Shown piece by piece: positions 7,451 through 14,323 of a stretch of DNA of 18,006 bases (its first letter is position 1; the number at the start of each line of letters is the position of its first letter). This DNA is from Acetobacteraceae bacterium (GTDB lineage: Bacteria > Pseudomonadota > Alphaproteobacteria > Acetobacterales > Acetobacteraceae). A program made the translations under genes and the position numbers. Under the pieces are notes generated by a model. That model saw only the letters and a program-made list of their open reading frames with translations, did no database searches and was not told the DNA's origin. The DNA lies in assembly GCA_019689515.1 (NCBI GenBank), contig JADGHI010000018.1:1-18006 (forward strand), read 5' to 3'.

Positions 7451-7505
7451 GGTGGAAGAAACATCCAGGGCGCGAAGCGATGCCTCGGAAACGTCTTGCC
7501 CCTTG
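7436..7505 (+). repeat. Dispersed structured repeat, copy B
   Basis: The second copy of the repeat seen at 6144-6210, in the same orientation and beginning 86 bp after the Bug receptor stop. Its core CCCTGGGTG (7447-7455) pairs with CATCCAGGG (7463-7471) as nine base pairs including one G-T wobble, around a GAAGAAA loop. Copy A keeps the stem although loop and stem bases differ, which suggests that the fold is conserved. The two copies bracket the receptor gene as direct repeats. Confidence 0.65.
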
Positions 7506-7838
7506 ACCATCCGCTAGCCGGCGTCGCCGTGCCCTTTTCGCGGCGAACAGGTGGTTGTTGCCGCAGCGAATCACTCGGCGATGCGGGATGGCAGCGGAGG
7601 CGCGGGGTGCTACGGAAGCGGAGCGTCGATCGGCGGCTGGCCGCGTCCGCCCATTTCTGGCCCTGACGCCCCTCCTCTGCCCCCGCCGCGCCGTGGGATG
7701 GGCGACACCGAAATCGGCGCCTGCGCTCGCGCCGGCAGAGAAACGGTCCGCGTCGTCGCTTCCTAGCTGTCGCCGGAAGTGCAATATGTGCATACGATTG
7801 CCGGTCGCCATGCCGGCGCAGGGGGGCGTAACGACGGC

Positions 7839-10004
7839 ATGCCCGTAGTCCTGATCCTCGACGACCGGGTCACCAACCGGAAACTCTATTCGCGCCTCGC
7901 CGAAGCCGTGGGCGACGGCGTGGTGGTGGAGGCTTTCGGCGACGCCGAGGAGGCGCTCGACTGGATCGAGCACAACCCGGTGGACCTGATCATCACCGAC
8001 TACAAGATGCCACGCATGGACGGATCGGAGTTCGTCCGGCGGGTGCGCGCCAAGCCCCCCTGCGTGGACGTGCCGATCGTCGTCATCACCGCCTACAACG
8101 ACCGCAGCTACCGCCTCAGCGCGCTGGAGGCGGGGGCAACCGACTTCCTGCTCAGCCCCGCCGACCGCTACGAGTTCACCACGCGCGTGCGCAACCTGCT
8201 TGAGCTGCGCCGTCAGCAGCAGATCGTCAAGCAGCGTGCCCGGACGCTGGAGCGCGAGCTGGAGCAGAGCGAGCGCTCGCGCGAGGCGCTGCTGCGCAAC
8301 AGCCGCGAGGCGCTGGCGCAGGTGATCGACACGGTTCCGGCGATGATCAGCGCGGCCGACCGCGAGGGGCGCTGCGTCTTCGTCAACGCCTACCATGCGG
8401 CGCTCGCCGGTTCCACGCCGACGGACCTGGTCGGCCATGACCCCGGCGAGCCCTTCGGGCGCGCCCATGCCGAGCGCAGCCGCGCGCTCGACCGCCTGGT
8501 GTTCCAGTCCGCTGAACCGCTCCCAAGCTACGAGGAGGAAATCCTCGACTGCAAAGGGGTGCGCCGGGTTTTCCTCACCACCAAGGCGCCGCTGCGCGAC
8601 GCCGATGGGACGGTGGCGAGCGTGCTGACCACCGCGCTCGACATCACCGACCGCAAGCTGGCGGAGAGCCGGCTGCGCCACCTCGCCCACCACGACGGGC
8701 TGACCGACTTGCCCAATCGCGTGCTGCTGCGCGAGCGGCTGCAGCGCGAGCTGGCGCGCAGCCGGCGCGGCGGTCGTGGCTTCGCGCTGCACTTCCTCGA
8801 CCTCGACCGGTTCAAGGCGGTCAACGACGCGCTCGGTCATCACCTGGGTGACCGGCTGCTGTGCCAGGTGGCGGACCGGCTGCGCTCCCTGGCGCGGGCA
8901 GGGGATACCGTGGCGCGGCTCGGCGGGGACGAGTTCGCCATCCTCCAGGCCGGGGTGGACGATCCTGAGGACGCCGCCGCGCTCGCGCGGCGGACCATCG
9001 AGGCCCTTGCCGAACCCTTCCTCTCCGACGCGCAGGAATTCCGCCTCAGCGCCAGCATCGGGATCACGCTGCACCCGCGCGACGGCACGGACGCGGACGA
9101 GCTGTTGCGCAACACCGACCTCGCCATGTACCAGGCGAAGGAGGAGGGGCGGGAGCTGTTCCGCTTCTTCGCCGCCGACATGGACCGCCGCGCGCGCGAG
9201 GCCGTGGCGCTGGAGGCGCATCTGCGCTCCGCCCTGGTGCGCGGCGAGTTCGTCGTGCACTACCAGCCGCAGGTCAACCTGCGCACCGGCCAGATCGTCG
9301 GCGCCGAGGCGCTGCTGCGCTGGCGCCGCCCCGGCGGCACGCTCGTGCGGCCCGGCGACTTCCTCGCGCTGGCCGAGGAGACGGGGCTGATCGGGCCGAT
9401 CAACGAATGGGTGCTGCACACCGCCTGCGCCGAGGCGGCGGCCTGGCAGCGCGAGGGGCTGCCGCCGCTCCGGATCTCCGTAAATCTCTCTCCGGTGCAA
9501 TTCCGCAAGCACGACGTGCGGCGGCTCGTGACCTCGGCCGTGGAGGCGGGCGGGCTCGACCCACGGCTGCTTGAGCTCGAACTGACTGAGGGCATCCTGC
9601 TCGAGAACGACGAGAGGGTGGCCGCGGTGCTGCGCGACCTCCGCCGCCTTGGCGTGCGCTTCTCGATCGACGACTTCGGAACCGGCTATTCCTCGCTCAA
9701 CTACATCAAGAACTTTCCGGTCGATCGGCTGAAGATCGACCAGTCCTTCATCCGCAACCTGCGCACCGACCCGTCCGACACCGCGATCGTCCGCGCGATC
9801 ATCAATCTCGGCCACAGCCTCGGGCTCGGCGTCATCGCCGAGGGGGTGGAAACGGTGGAGCAGGTGACGCAGCTCATCGCGGAAGGCTGCGACGAGATCC
9901 AGGGCCACTACTACAGTCATCCGATCGACACCCAGGACCTGCAGGCCCTGGTCCGCCGCATGAACGCCGTGCCGCCCACGCCGCCGCCCCCACGCGCCGG
10001 CTGA
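7839..10004 (+). CDS. Response regulator with REC-PAS-GGDEF-EAL domains, c-di-GMP output of the DSF locus
   Basis: A 721-residue protein. Residues 1-125 are a receiver with acidic pocket Asp8/Asp9 and phospho-acceptor Asp54 in ITDYKMPRMDG; the usual switch Lys is Ser106 (DFLLSP). A charged helix at 122-155 leads to a PAS domain (155-275) ending in a PAC-like LDITDRKLAESRLRHL linker. The GGDEF domain (280-445) has GGDEF at 362-366 and a product-inhibition RxxD site, RAGD, at 353-356. The EAL domain (455-705) keeps EALLRW at 490-495, Asn549, Glu584, Asp611/Asp612 in the DDFGTGYSSL motif, Lys632, Glu668 and Gln688. Both synthase and phosphodiesterase sites therefore look intact. ATG 7839 is preferred over GTG 7779 because the receiver's first strand begins there. 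Position beside rpfC suggests it replaces RpfG (REC-HD-GYP) of Xanthomonas; the cognate pairing is inferred. Confidence 0.93.
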   Translation: MPVVLILDDRVTNRKLYSRLAEAVGDGVVVEAFGDAEEALDWIEHNPVDLIITDYKMPRMDGSEFVRRVRAKPPCVDVPIVVITAYNDRSYRLSALEAGATDFLLSPADRYEFTTRVRNLLELRRQQQIVKQRARTLERELEQSERSREALLRNSREALAQVIDTVPAMISAADREGRCVFVNAYHAALAGSTPTDLVGHDPGEPFGRAHAERSRALDRLVFQSAEPLPSYEEEILDCKGVRRVFLTTKAPLRDADGTVASVLTTALDITDRKLAESRLRHLAHHDGLTDLPNRVLLRERLQRELARSRRGGRGFALHFLDLDRFKAVNDALGHHLGDRLLCQVADRLRSLARAGDTVARLGGDEFAILQAGVDDPEDAAALARRTIEALAEPFLSDAQEFRLSASIGITLHPRDGTDADELLRNTDLAMYQAKEEGRELFRFFAADMDRRAREAVALEAHLRSALVRGEFVVHYQPQVNLRTGQIVGAEALLRWRRPGGTLVRPGDFLALAEETGLIGPINEWVLHTACAEAAAWQREGLPPLRISVNLSPVQFRKHDVRRLVTSAVEAGGLDPRLLELELTEGILLENDERVAAVLRDLRRLGVRFSIDDFGTGYSSLNYIKNFPVDRLKIDQSFIRNLRTDPSDTAIVRAIINLGHSLGLGVIAEGVETVEQVTQLIAEGCDEIQGHYYSHPIDTQDLQALVRRMNAVPPTPPPPRAG

Positions 10005-10024
10005 GGGGCGGGGAGCCGGGCGCG
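9993..10024 (+). terminator. Hairpin overlapping the response-regulator stop codon
   Basis: CGCGCCGGCT (9993-10002) pairs with AGCCGG-G-CGCG (10014-10024) as ten base pairs with one bulged G and an 11-base G-rich loop. The TGA stop (10002-10004) lies at the top of the left arm. No T tract follows, so if it terminates transcription it is an unusual or factor-assisted terminator. The neighbouring rpfC gene also has a hairpin across its stop codon. Confidence 0.4.
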
Positions 10025-10073
10025 CACCATGAGGCGTCGAGGGAGAGAGTTGCGTCGACGCTTCAGAATACAC

Positions 10074-10101
10074 TTGTTGGTAGCGTATTGCGCGGTATTC
10101 T
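10074..10101 (+). promoter_or_regulatory. Candidate sigma-70-type promoter for the rpfC-like gene
   Basis: TTGTTG (10074-10079) and TATTCT (10096-10101) are separated by 16 bases, inside the locally AT-richer part of the 267-bp gap between the response-regulator gene and the kinase gene. A perfect 10-bp palindrome, GCGTCGACGC, lies just upstream at 10052-10061 and could be an operator. Together with the hairpin at the preceding stop codon, this suggests the kinase has its own promoter. Two hexamers in a GC-rich genome are weak evidence. Confidence 0.3.
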
Positions 10102-10271
10102 CGTGCAACGCTGCGAGAGGGCCTCTGGCGCCGTACCCTGCCACGTCGCGCCGGCGCATGTCTGATGCGCTGGACGGCAGCCGATCCCGGGCGGGGCATA
10201 GCCGATCGGTCCTCCGCCACCGCCCGCGAACCTTGGAGGTACGCGGTGGCTCAATCTGCTAGACAGGGTGC

Positions 10272-13019
10272 ATGACCGCGACGACCGCCGCCCCGGAATC
10301 GGGCAACGCCGGCGCTGCGCCGCCCCCGCCGCCGCGGGGGCTGCGAGCCTGGGTCGCCGCACGCCTTAGCAACCGTCCGGACACTGAGCACGAGATGAGC
10401 CGGAACCGGCTCGTCTTCTCCCTGCTCATTGCGACCTACGCCACGGCCCTGAATGTGGATGCGCTCAGCGCGCTGCTTGCCGTGCTGGGAGTCTTCACCT
10501 GCTCGGCCCTGGGCGTCATCGCTCACCTGCTCGCCCGGCCTGGCGTCTCCCAGCCGCGCCGCGCGGTAGCGCTCGCCCTCGATATGAGCTTCCTCTCGGC
10601 CGTCCTGCATCTCGGCGGCGAGCCGCTGTCGCTGTTCTACTTCATCTATCTCTGGGTCATCCTCGGCAACGGCTTCCGCTTCGGCATCCCCTGGCTGCGC
10701 ACCAGCATGGCGGCGGGGCTGCTGGCCTTCGGAGCGGTGGTCCTGACCACCCCATTCTGGTCGAAGCAGATCCATCTCTCGATCGGCCTCTGGCTCGGGA
10801 TGCTGATCGTGCCCGGCTACGCCGGCACGCTGATCCGCAAGCTGGAGCAGGCGCGCCGGCAGGCCGAGCAGGCGAACGAGGCGAAGACGCTGTTCCTGGC
10901 CAGCGTCAGCCACGAGCTGCGCACCCCGCTCACCGCGATCATCGGCATGGGCGGGCTGCTCGCCGAGACGCGCCTCGACCCGGCGCAGCAGGAGATGACG
11001 CGTACGATCGGCAGCGCGGCGCGCTCGCTGCTCGGGCTGATCGACGGCATCCTCGACTTCTCGCGCATCGAGGCCGGCGATGTCCGGATCGAGACGTCGG
11101 AATTCGACCTGCTCGACCTGCTCGACGAGGTGCGGCGCCTGGTCGCGGTGACGGCGGCGGAGAAGGGGCTGGCGCTGGCGATTCACGTCACGCCGCGCAC
11201 CCCGCTCCGCCTGCGGGGTGACCGGCGGCACCTCCAGGAGATCCTGACGAACCTCGCCGGCAACGCGGTGAAGTTCACCGCCGCCGGCAGCGTCGTGATA
11301 GCAGCCGATCTTGCCGCCGCGGAGCCAGGCGGGCGCCCGTTGCTGCGCTTCGAGGTGAGCGACACCGGCATCGGGATCGCGCCCGAGGCCCTGGACCGGG
11401 TGTTCGAGAGCTTCACCCAGGCCGACCCCTCGATCCTCAACCGCTTCGGCGGCACCGGCCTCGGCCTTGCCATCTGCCGCCGTCTCGTCGGGCTGCACGG
11501 CGGCAAGATCGGCGTGGAGAGCCAGCCCGGCATCGGGAGCACATTCTGGTTCACCTTTGCCGTCGAGGCCATCGAGGCCACAGAGACGGCGGAACCGCCC
11601 CTGCCGGACGGTCGCGGCGTCCTGCTCCTCGCCGCCGCCGGGCACGGGGACGAGGTGGAGCGGCAACTCGCCACGCTCGGCGTCGGCTGCCGGAGGCTGA
11701 CCGGAGTGACGGAGGCGGTTTCGCTGCTGCGGGGCACGGTTCGCGGCCCGGCGGATGCGACGGCCGACACCCCCCCGATCCTGCTGCTCGATCCGCGTGG
11801 GTTGGACGCGGAGGCCCTGGCCCTCGCGACCACGCTCCACGGGGTCGCTGCCGGCGGAGATCCTGCTGCGAGCGGGGGCGGCAGGCTGCGGATCGTACTG
11901 CTGGGCGGTGGCGGTGGCGAGGCGGACGCACAGTCCAGGGCGGAGCAACTGCCACGGGCGCTTGCGGTCCGGCGCGACTTCGTCACCGTCCTGCCCGCCG
12001 CGCCCGATGCCGACATGCTGCGCCGCGCCTTGCGGATCGCCCGCGGAGCCGCGACGGCAACCGCCGCTGCGGAGGCTGCGCGCGCAGGCTCTGCCGCACT
12101 GCCTCGTCCCGCGCGGCGGCTGCACGTGCTGGTGGCCGACGACAACCGCGTCAACCGGCGCGTGCTTGAGCGCATCCTGGAGAGCGTCGGCCACACCTGC
12201 CAGCTCGTCTCGAACGGCGAGGAGGCGCTCGACGCGCTTGAGGCCGGCGCGTTCGACCTCGTCGTGATGGACCTCAACATGCCGGTGATGGACGGCATCG
12301 AGGCGGTCAAGCTCTACCGCATGATGGCGCTCGGTCAGCCCTATGTGCCAGTGATCGGGCTCACCGCCGATGCCACGCCTGAGGCGACGGCCCGCTGCCT
12401 CGAAGCCGGCATGGACGCCTGTGTGATCAAGCCGGTCGAGCCTGCACGGCTGTTGGAAGTGATCGAATCGGTGGTCGGAGGGAGAGCACCGGCGAACGCG
12501 ACCGAGACCGGGCCTGGGGCATCGGACGCCTTCCTGCCCGGTGCCGGGCCGCTGCGGCTGCGCGATGAGGGAGCGGACCTGGACGTGCCGCAGCCAGTGA
12601 CGGAAATCGCCTCGCATCCGCGGTTCCGCCCCGCCGGCCAGCTCCCGGCCGTGGACGAGGACACGCTGGCGGACCTGCAGGCGCTCGGCGGGCCGGCCTT
12701 TCTCGCCGGGCTGATCGACGACTTCCTTGCCGAGGCCGAGGGGCTCGTGCAGGAACTGGTCGGCGCGGCGGCGACGGGCGATTCGGTGCGGTTCCGCCAG
12801 CAGTCGCACGCGCTTGGCAGTGGCGCCTCGAACATCGGCGCGCGTGGCCTGGGCGAGTTGTGCCGCGTGGGACAGCAGATGCGCGCGGCCGAGATCGCCG
12901 CCCGCGGGCCGAGCCATTTGCAGCGCCTGGAGGCGGAACTGGAACGCGTGAGGCGCGCGCTGGCGCCCTACCGCGTCAGTGCTGTGCCGGGCGAGGCCGG
13001 CGGCGGCCAGCCGGGGTAG
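10272..13019 (+). CDS. rpfC: RpfC-type hybrid sensor histidine kinase (DSF receptor)
   Basis: A 915-residue hybrid kinase. The N-terminus has RLSNRPDTEH (31-40), which matches the juxtamembrane RLSGRADSEH of Xanthomonas RpfC as I remember it. Five or six membrane helices follow at about 45-188, containing WVILGNGFRFG (128-138), also RpfC-like. The HisKA domain has SHELRTP with His214. The ATPase has NLAGNAVKFT, DTGIGI (364-369) and GGTGLGLAI. Residues 445-590 form a degenerate receiver-like segment with one Asp507 (ILLLDPRG). A true receiver (617-735) has Asp667 in VMDLNMPVMDG and Lys720. An HPt domain (about 795-900) has His846 in FRQQSHALGS. Together this is a full phosphorelay. It lies 267 bp downstream of the REC-PAS-GGDEF-EAL regulator gene and converges on rpfF. 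It is longer than Xanthomonas RpfC (about 726 residues), mainly through the extra receiver-like segment. Confidence 0.88.
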   Translation: MTATTAAPESGNAGAAPPPPPRGLRAWVAARLSNRPDTEHEMSRNRLVFSLLIATYATALNVDALSALLAVLGVFTCSALGVIAHLLARPGVSQPRRAVALALDMSFLSAVLHLGGEPLSLFYFIYLWVILGNGFRFGIPWLRTSMAAGLLAFGAVVLTTPFWSKQIHLSIGLWLGMLIVPGYAGTLIRKLEQARRQAEQANEAKTLFLASVSHELRTPLTAIIGMGGLLAETRLDPAQQEMTRTIGSAARSLLGLIDGILDFSRIEAGDVRIETSEFDLLDLLDEVRRLVAVTAAEKGLALAIHVTPRTPLRLRGDRRHLQEILTNLAGNAVKFTAAGSVVIAADLAAAEPGGRPLLRFEVSDTGIGIAPEALDRVFESFTQADPSILNRFGGTGLGLAICRRLVGLHGGKIGVESQPGIGSTFWFTFAVEAIEATETAEPPLPDGRGVLLLAAAGHGDEVERQLATLGVGCRRLTGVTEAVSLLRGTVRGPADATADTPPILLLDPRGLDAEALALATTLHGVAAGGDPAASGGGRLRIVLLGGGGGEADAQSRAEQLPRALAVRRDFVTVLPAAPDADMLRRALRIARGAATATAAAEAARAGSAALPRPARRLHVLVADDNRVNRRVLERILESVGHTCQLVSNGEEALDALEAGAFDLVVMDLNMPVMDGIEAVKLYRMMALGQPYVPVIGLTADATPEATARCLEAGMDACVIKPVEPARLLEVIESVVGGRAPANATETGPGASDAFLPGAGPLRLRDEGADLDVPQPVTEIASHPRFRPAGQLPAVDEDTLADLQALGGPAFLAGLIDDFLAEAEGLVQELVGAAATGDSVRFRQQSHALGSGASNIGARGLGELCRVGQQMRAAEIAARGPSHLQRLEAELERVRRALAPYRVSAVPGEAGGGQPG

Positions 13020-13040
13020 CCGCCACGTTGGCGGCTACCC
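13014..13040 (+). terminator. Perfect 12-bp hairpin across the rpfC stop codon
   Basis: GGGTAGCCGCCA (13014-13025) and TGGCGGCTACCC (13029-13040) are exact reverse complements around a three-base CGT loop; the TAG stop is at 13017-13019. This is the strongest inverted repeat seen in the window. There is no T tract after it, so it is a likely but non-canonical terminator. It may also block antisense read-through from the converging rpfF transcript. Confidence 0.55.
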
Positions 13041-13093
13041 GCCGCCGATCCGCCATCCCGGCCGGGCGCCGTGCGGCGTTGCGCACCGATCGG

Positions 13094-13123
13094 GGACGGG
13101 GGCGGAATGAGAATGCCCCGTCC
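13094..13123. terminator. Second stem-loop in the rpfC-rpfF convergent gap
   Basis: GGACGGGG (13094-13101) pairs with CCCCGTCC (13116-13123) over a 14-base loop. It lies in the 141-bp gap between the two converging stop codons, 38 bp beyond the rpfF stop on the minus strand. No T tract is visible on either side. A role as the rpfF transcript's terminator is inferred from position only. Confidence 0.35.
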
Positions 13124-13160
13124 GTCCGTCGTCGGCCCGCCTCGATGAAAGGGGGGGCCG

Positions 13161-14156
13161 CTACTCCGCGGCGAGCGCCGGCGCGGCCGAGGTGAGGCCG
13201 CTGATCCGCCGGTCCTGCGCCGCGGTCAGGCGCGCCATCTTGCGCAGGTCGGATTCGCCCAGGTTGATCGCCGCCTCGGCCCACATGTCCACGATGTCGT
13301 ACAGCTCCTCGAGCGTGATCGGGTTCACCCGGCGGCGCGCCTTCTGCGCGTAGTAGAGCGCGTTGTGCTTGCGCGCGTTGCGCTCGATGTACTCCTCCAC
13401 CGTCGCCTCACCCATGCCGTCCTCGGCGAGGATGTCCACCACGCCCATCTCGTACAGTTCCTCGGCGGTGTAGATCCTGCCGCTCGTGATCAGCTTCTCC
13501 GCCTGCGCGCGGCCGAGCCGCCGGCCGAGGAAGCTCACCGCGCCCATGCCGGGGAACATGTTGAACAGGATCTCGGGCAGGCCGAGCTTCGCGCTCTTCT
13601 CCGCCACGATCATGTCGTAGGAGAGGGCGCATTCGAAGCCGCCGCCGAGCGCGTCGCCCTGCACCAGCGCCATGGTGATCACGGGCACGTCGAAAGCGAT
13701 GTGGTTACGGTAGATGGCCTCAACCGCGACATGCCCGTAGTGGCGCAGCGCCTCCAGGTCGCCCTCGCGGATCCGCTCGCCGAACAGACCAAGGTCGCCG
13801 CCGAGGTTGAAGATGCCCGGCACGCGCGAGGCCATCACGAACCAGTCGAATGGCCGCTCGCCGCTCTGCGCGCGGGCGGCGAACATCCGCTGGATGGCGT
13901 GCTGCATCGCGCTGATGTCCTGCATCAGTGCCATCGTGTAGCTCGGCCGCCCGACCGGGCGCTGCCAGGCCCAGAAGCAGCGGTGTTCGGTGTCGAGGGA
14001 CACGTCGAGGTTGTCGTAGCGCAGCGCCGCGACCTCGAGATGCGCCGGGGCAAGGGAGCTTGCGCCAGGCACGCCGAGCCGCGCTGCCGATGCATCGGCG
14101 GTCGAGGCCTGAGCGGGCTCGCTGGTGAGGATCGCGGGCTTGTGGAGGTAGGTCAT
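13161..14156 (-). CDS. rpfF: RpfF-type DSF synthase (crotonase fold, cis-2-enoyl fatty acid signal synthesis)
   Basis: A 331-residue crotonase-family protein. ATG 14156 is preferred because AAGGAG lies 6-7 bases upstream; a longer in-frame start at 14291 lacks support. The sequence VPGIFNLGGDLGLFGERIREGD (from residue 112) has the same pattern as the FNLGGDLxLFxxxIREGD block of Xanthomonas RpfF. So does the core VQGDALGGGFECALS with Glu175, and GLPEILFNMFPGMGAVSF with Glu195. These correspond to the catalytic pair Glu141/Glu161 of RpfF, which acts as dehydratase and acyl-ACP thioesterase on 3-hydroxyacyl-ACP to release a cis-2-unsaturated fatty acid. The N-terminus (about residues 1-40) is an Ala/Ser-rich extension relative to Xanthomonas RpfF. 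The gene converges on the rpfC-like kinase gene, as expected for a signal synthase and its receptor. Ordinary enoyl-CoA hydratase is the alternative, but the FNLGGDL block and both glutamates argue for RpfF. Confidence 0.9.
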   Translation of the reverse strand: MTYLHKPAILTSEPAQASTADASAARLGVPGASSLAPAHLEVAALRYDNLDVSLDTEHRCFWAWQRPVGRPSYTMALMQDISAMQHAIQRMFAARAQSGERPFDWFVMASRVPGIFNLGGDLGLFGERIREGDLEALRHYGHVAVEAIYRNHIAFDVPVITMALVQGDALGGGFECALSYDMIVAEKSAKLGLPEILFNMFPGMGAVSFLGRRLGRAQAEKLITSGRIYTAEELYEMGVVDILAEDGMGEATVEEYIERNARKHNALYYAQKARRRVNPITLEELYDIVDMWAEAAINLGESDLRKMARLTAAQDRRISGLTSAAPALAAE

Positions 14157-14303
14157 GGCTCGCTCCTTCGGGGGCCTTTGGGACACGGATCTCCGAGTCG
14201 CCGAGCCGATGGTTGTGGTGCTTTGCAGGCTGGGCAACTCTTCGCGCAGGATGATCCCGGTCCTGCGCGGATTTCGAGAAAGAAACGACACCGTAGCGGG
14301 ATT

Positions 14304-14323
14304 GCGCGAGTCCGGATTCGCGC
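14304..14323. promoter_or_regulatory. Palindromic candidate operator upstream of rpfF
   Basis: The 20-bp sequence GCGCGAGTCCGGATTCGCGC reads as its own reverse complement except for one mismatched pair. It lies about 150 bp upstream of the rpfF start, immediately next to an AT-rich patch (14324-14375) that includes CTACAA and TTGTAG in inverted orientation 39 bp apart and a TACAAT hexamer on the minus strand. It could bind a dimeric regulator. No known consensus (for example a CRP/Clp half-site pair) is matched. Confidence 0.35.

Larger units (their letters stand above)
7350..7838. other. Gene-free stretch between Bug receptor and signalling locus
   Basis: Of these 489 bases, 7436-7505 are structured repeat copy B and 7389-7450 may be a minus-strand gene remnant. 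A short inverted repeat, AGCCGC (7349-7354) with GCGGCT (7364-7369), follows the Bug gene stop. The remaining stretch from 7506 to 7838 has several short open frames, but none shows recognisable protein features or a convincing ribosome site. The promoter of the response-regulator gene is presumably here; I could not identify a clear -35/-10 pair. Confidence 0.5.

Noticed and set aside
6144..7505. The repeat pair as terminal repeats of an insertion sequence
   Set aside because: They are direct, not inverted, and the only gene between them is a Bug receptor; no transposase or target-site duplication was seen.
7779..7838. An upstream GTG start adding 20 residues to the GGDEF-EAL regulator
   Set aside because: The receiver's first beta strand begins directly at ATG 7839, and the 20 extra residues show no structure or clear ribosome site.
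5007..10220. A 1737-codon minus-strand open frame spanning the aminotransferase, Bug receptor and GGDEF-EAL genes
   Set aside because: It is antisense to three well-recognised proteins and has an Arg/Gly/Ala/His-rich translation with no domain features. Such long antisense frames are expected from the third-position GC bias here.
10251..12917. An 888-codon minus-strand open frame opposite the rpfC-like gene
   Set aside because: A composition-driven shadow of the kinase gene: the translation has no recognisable fold, and the sense frame has every kinase motif.
13161..14156. rpfF called as an ordinary enoyl-CoA hydratase
   Set aside because: The FNLGGDL block, the GGGFE and GLPE glutamates, the LFNMFPGMGA motif and the adjacent RpfC-type kinase together fit RpfF better than a generic crotonase.
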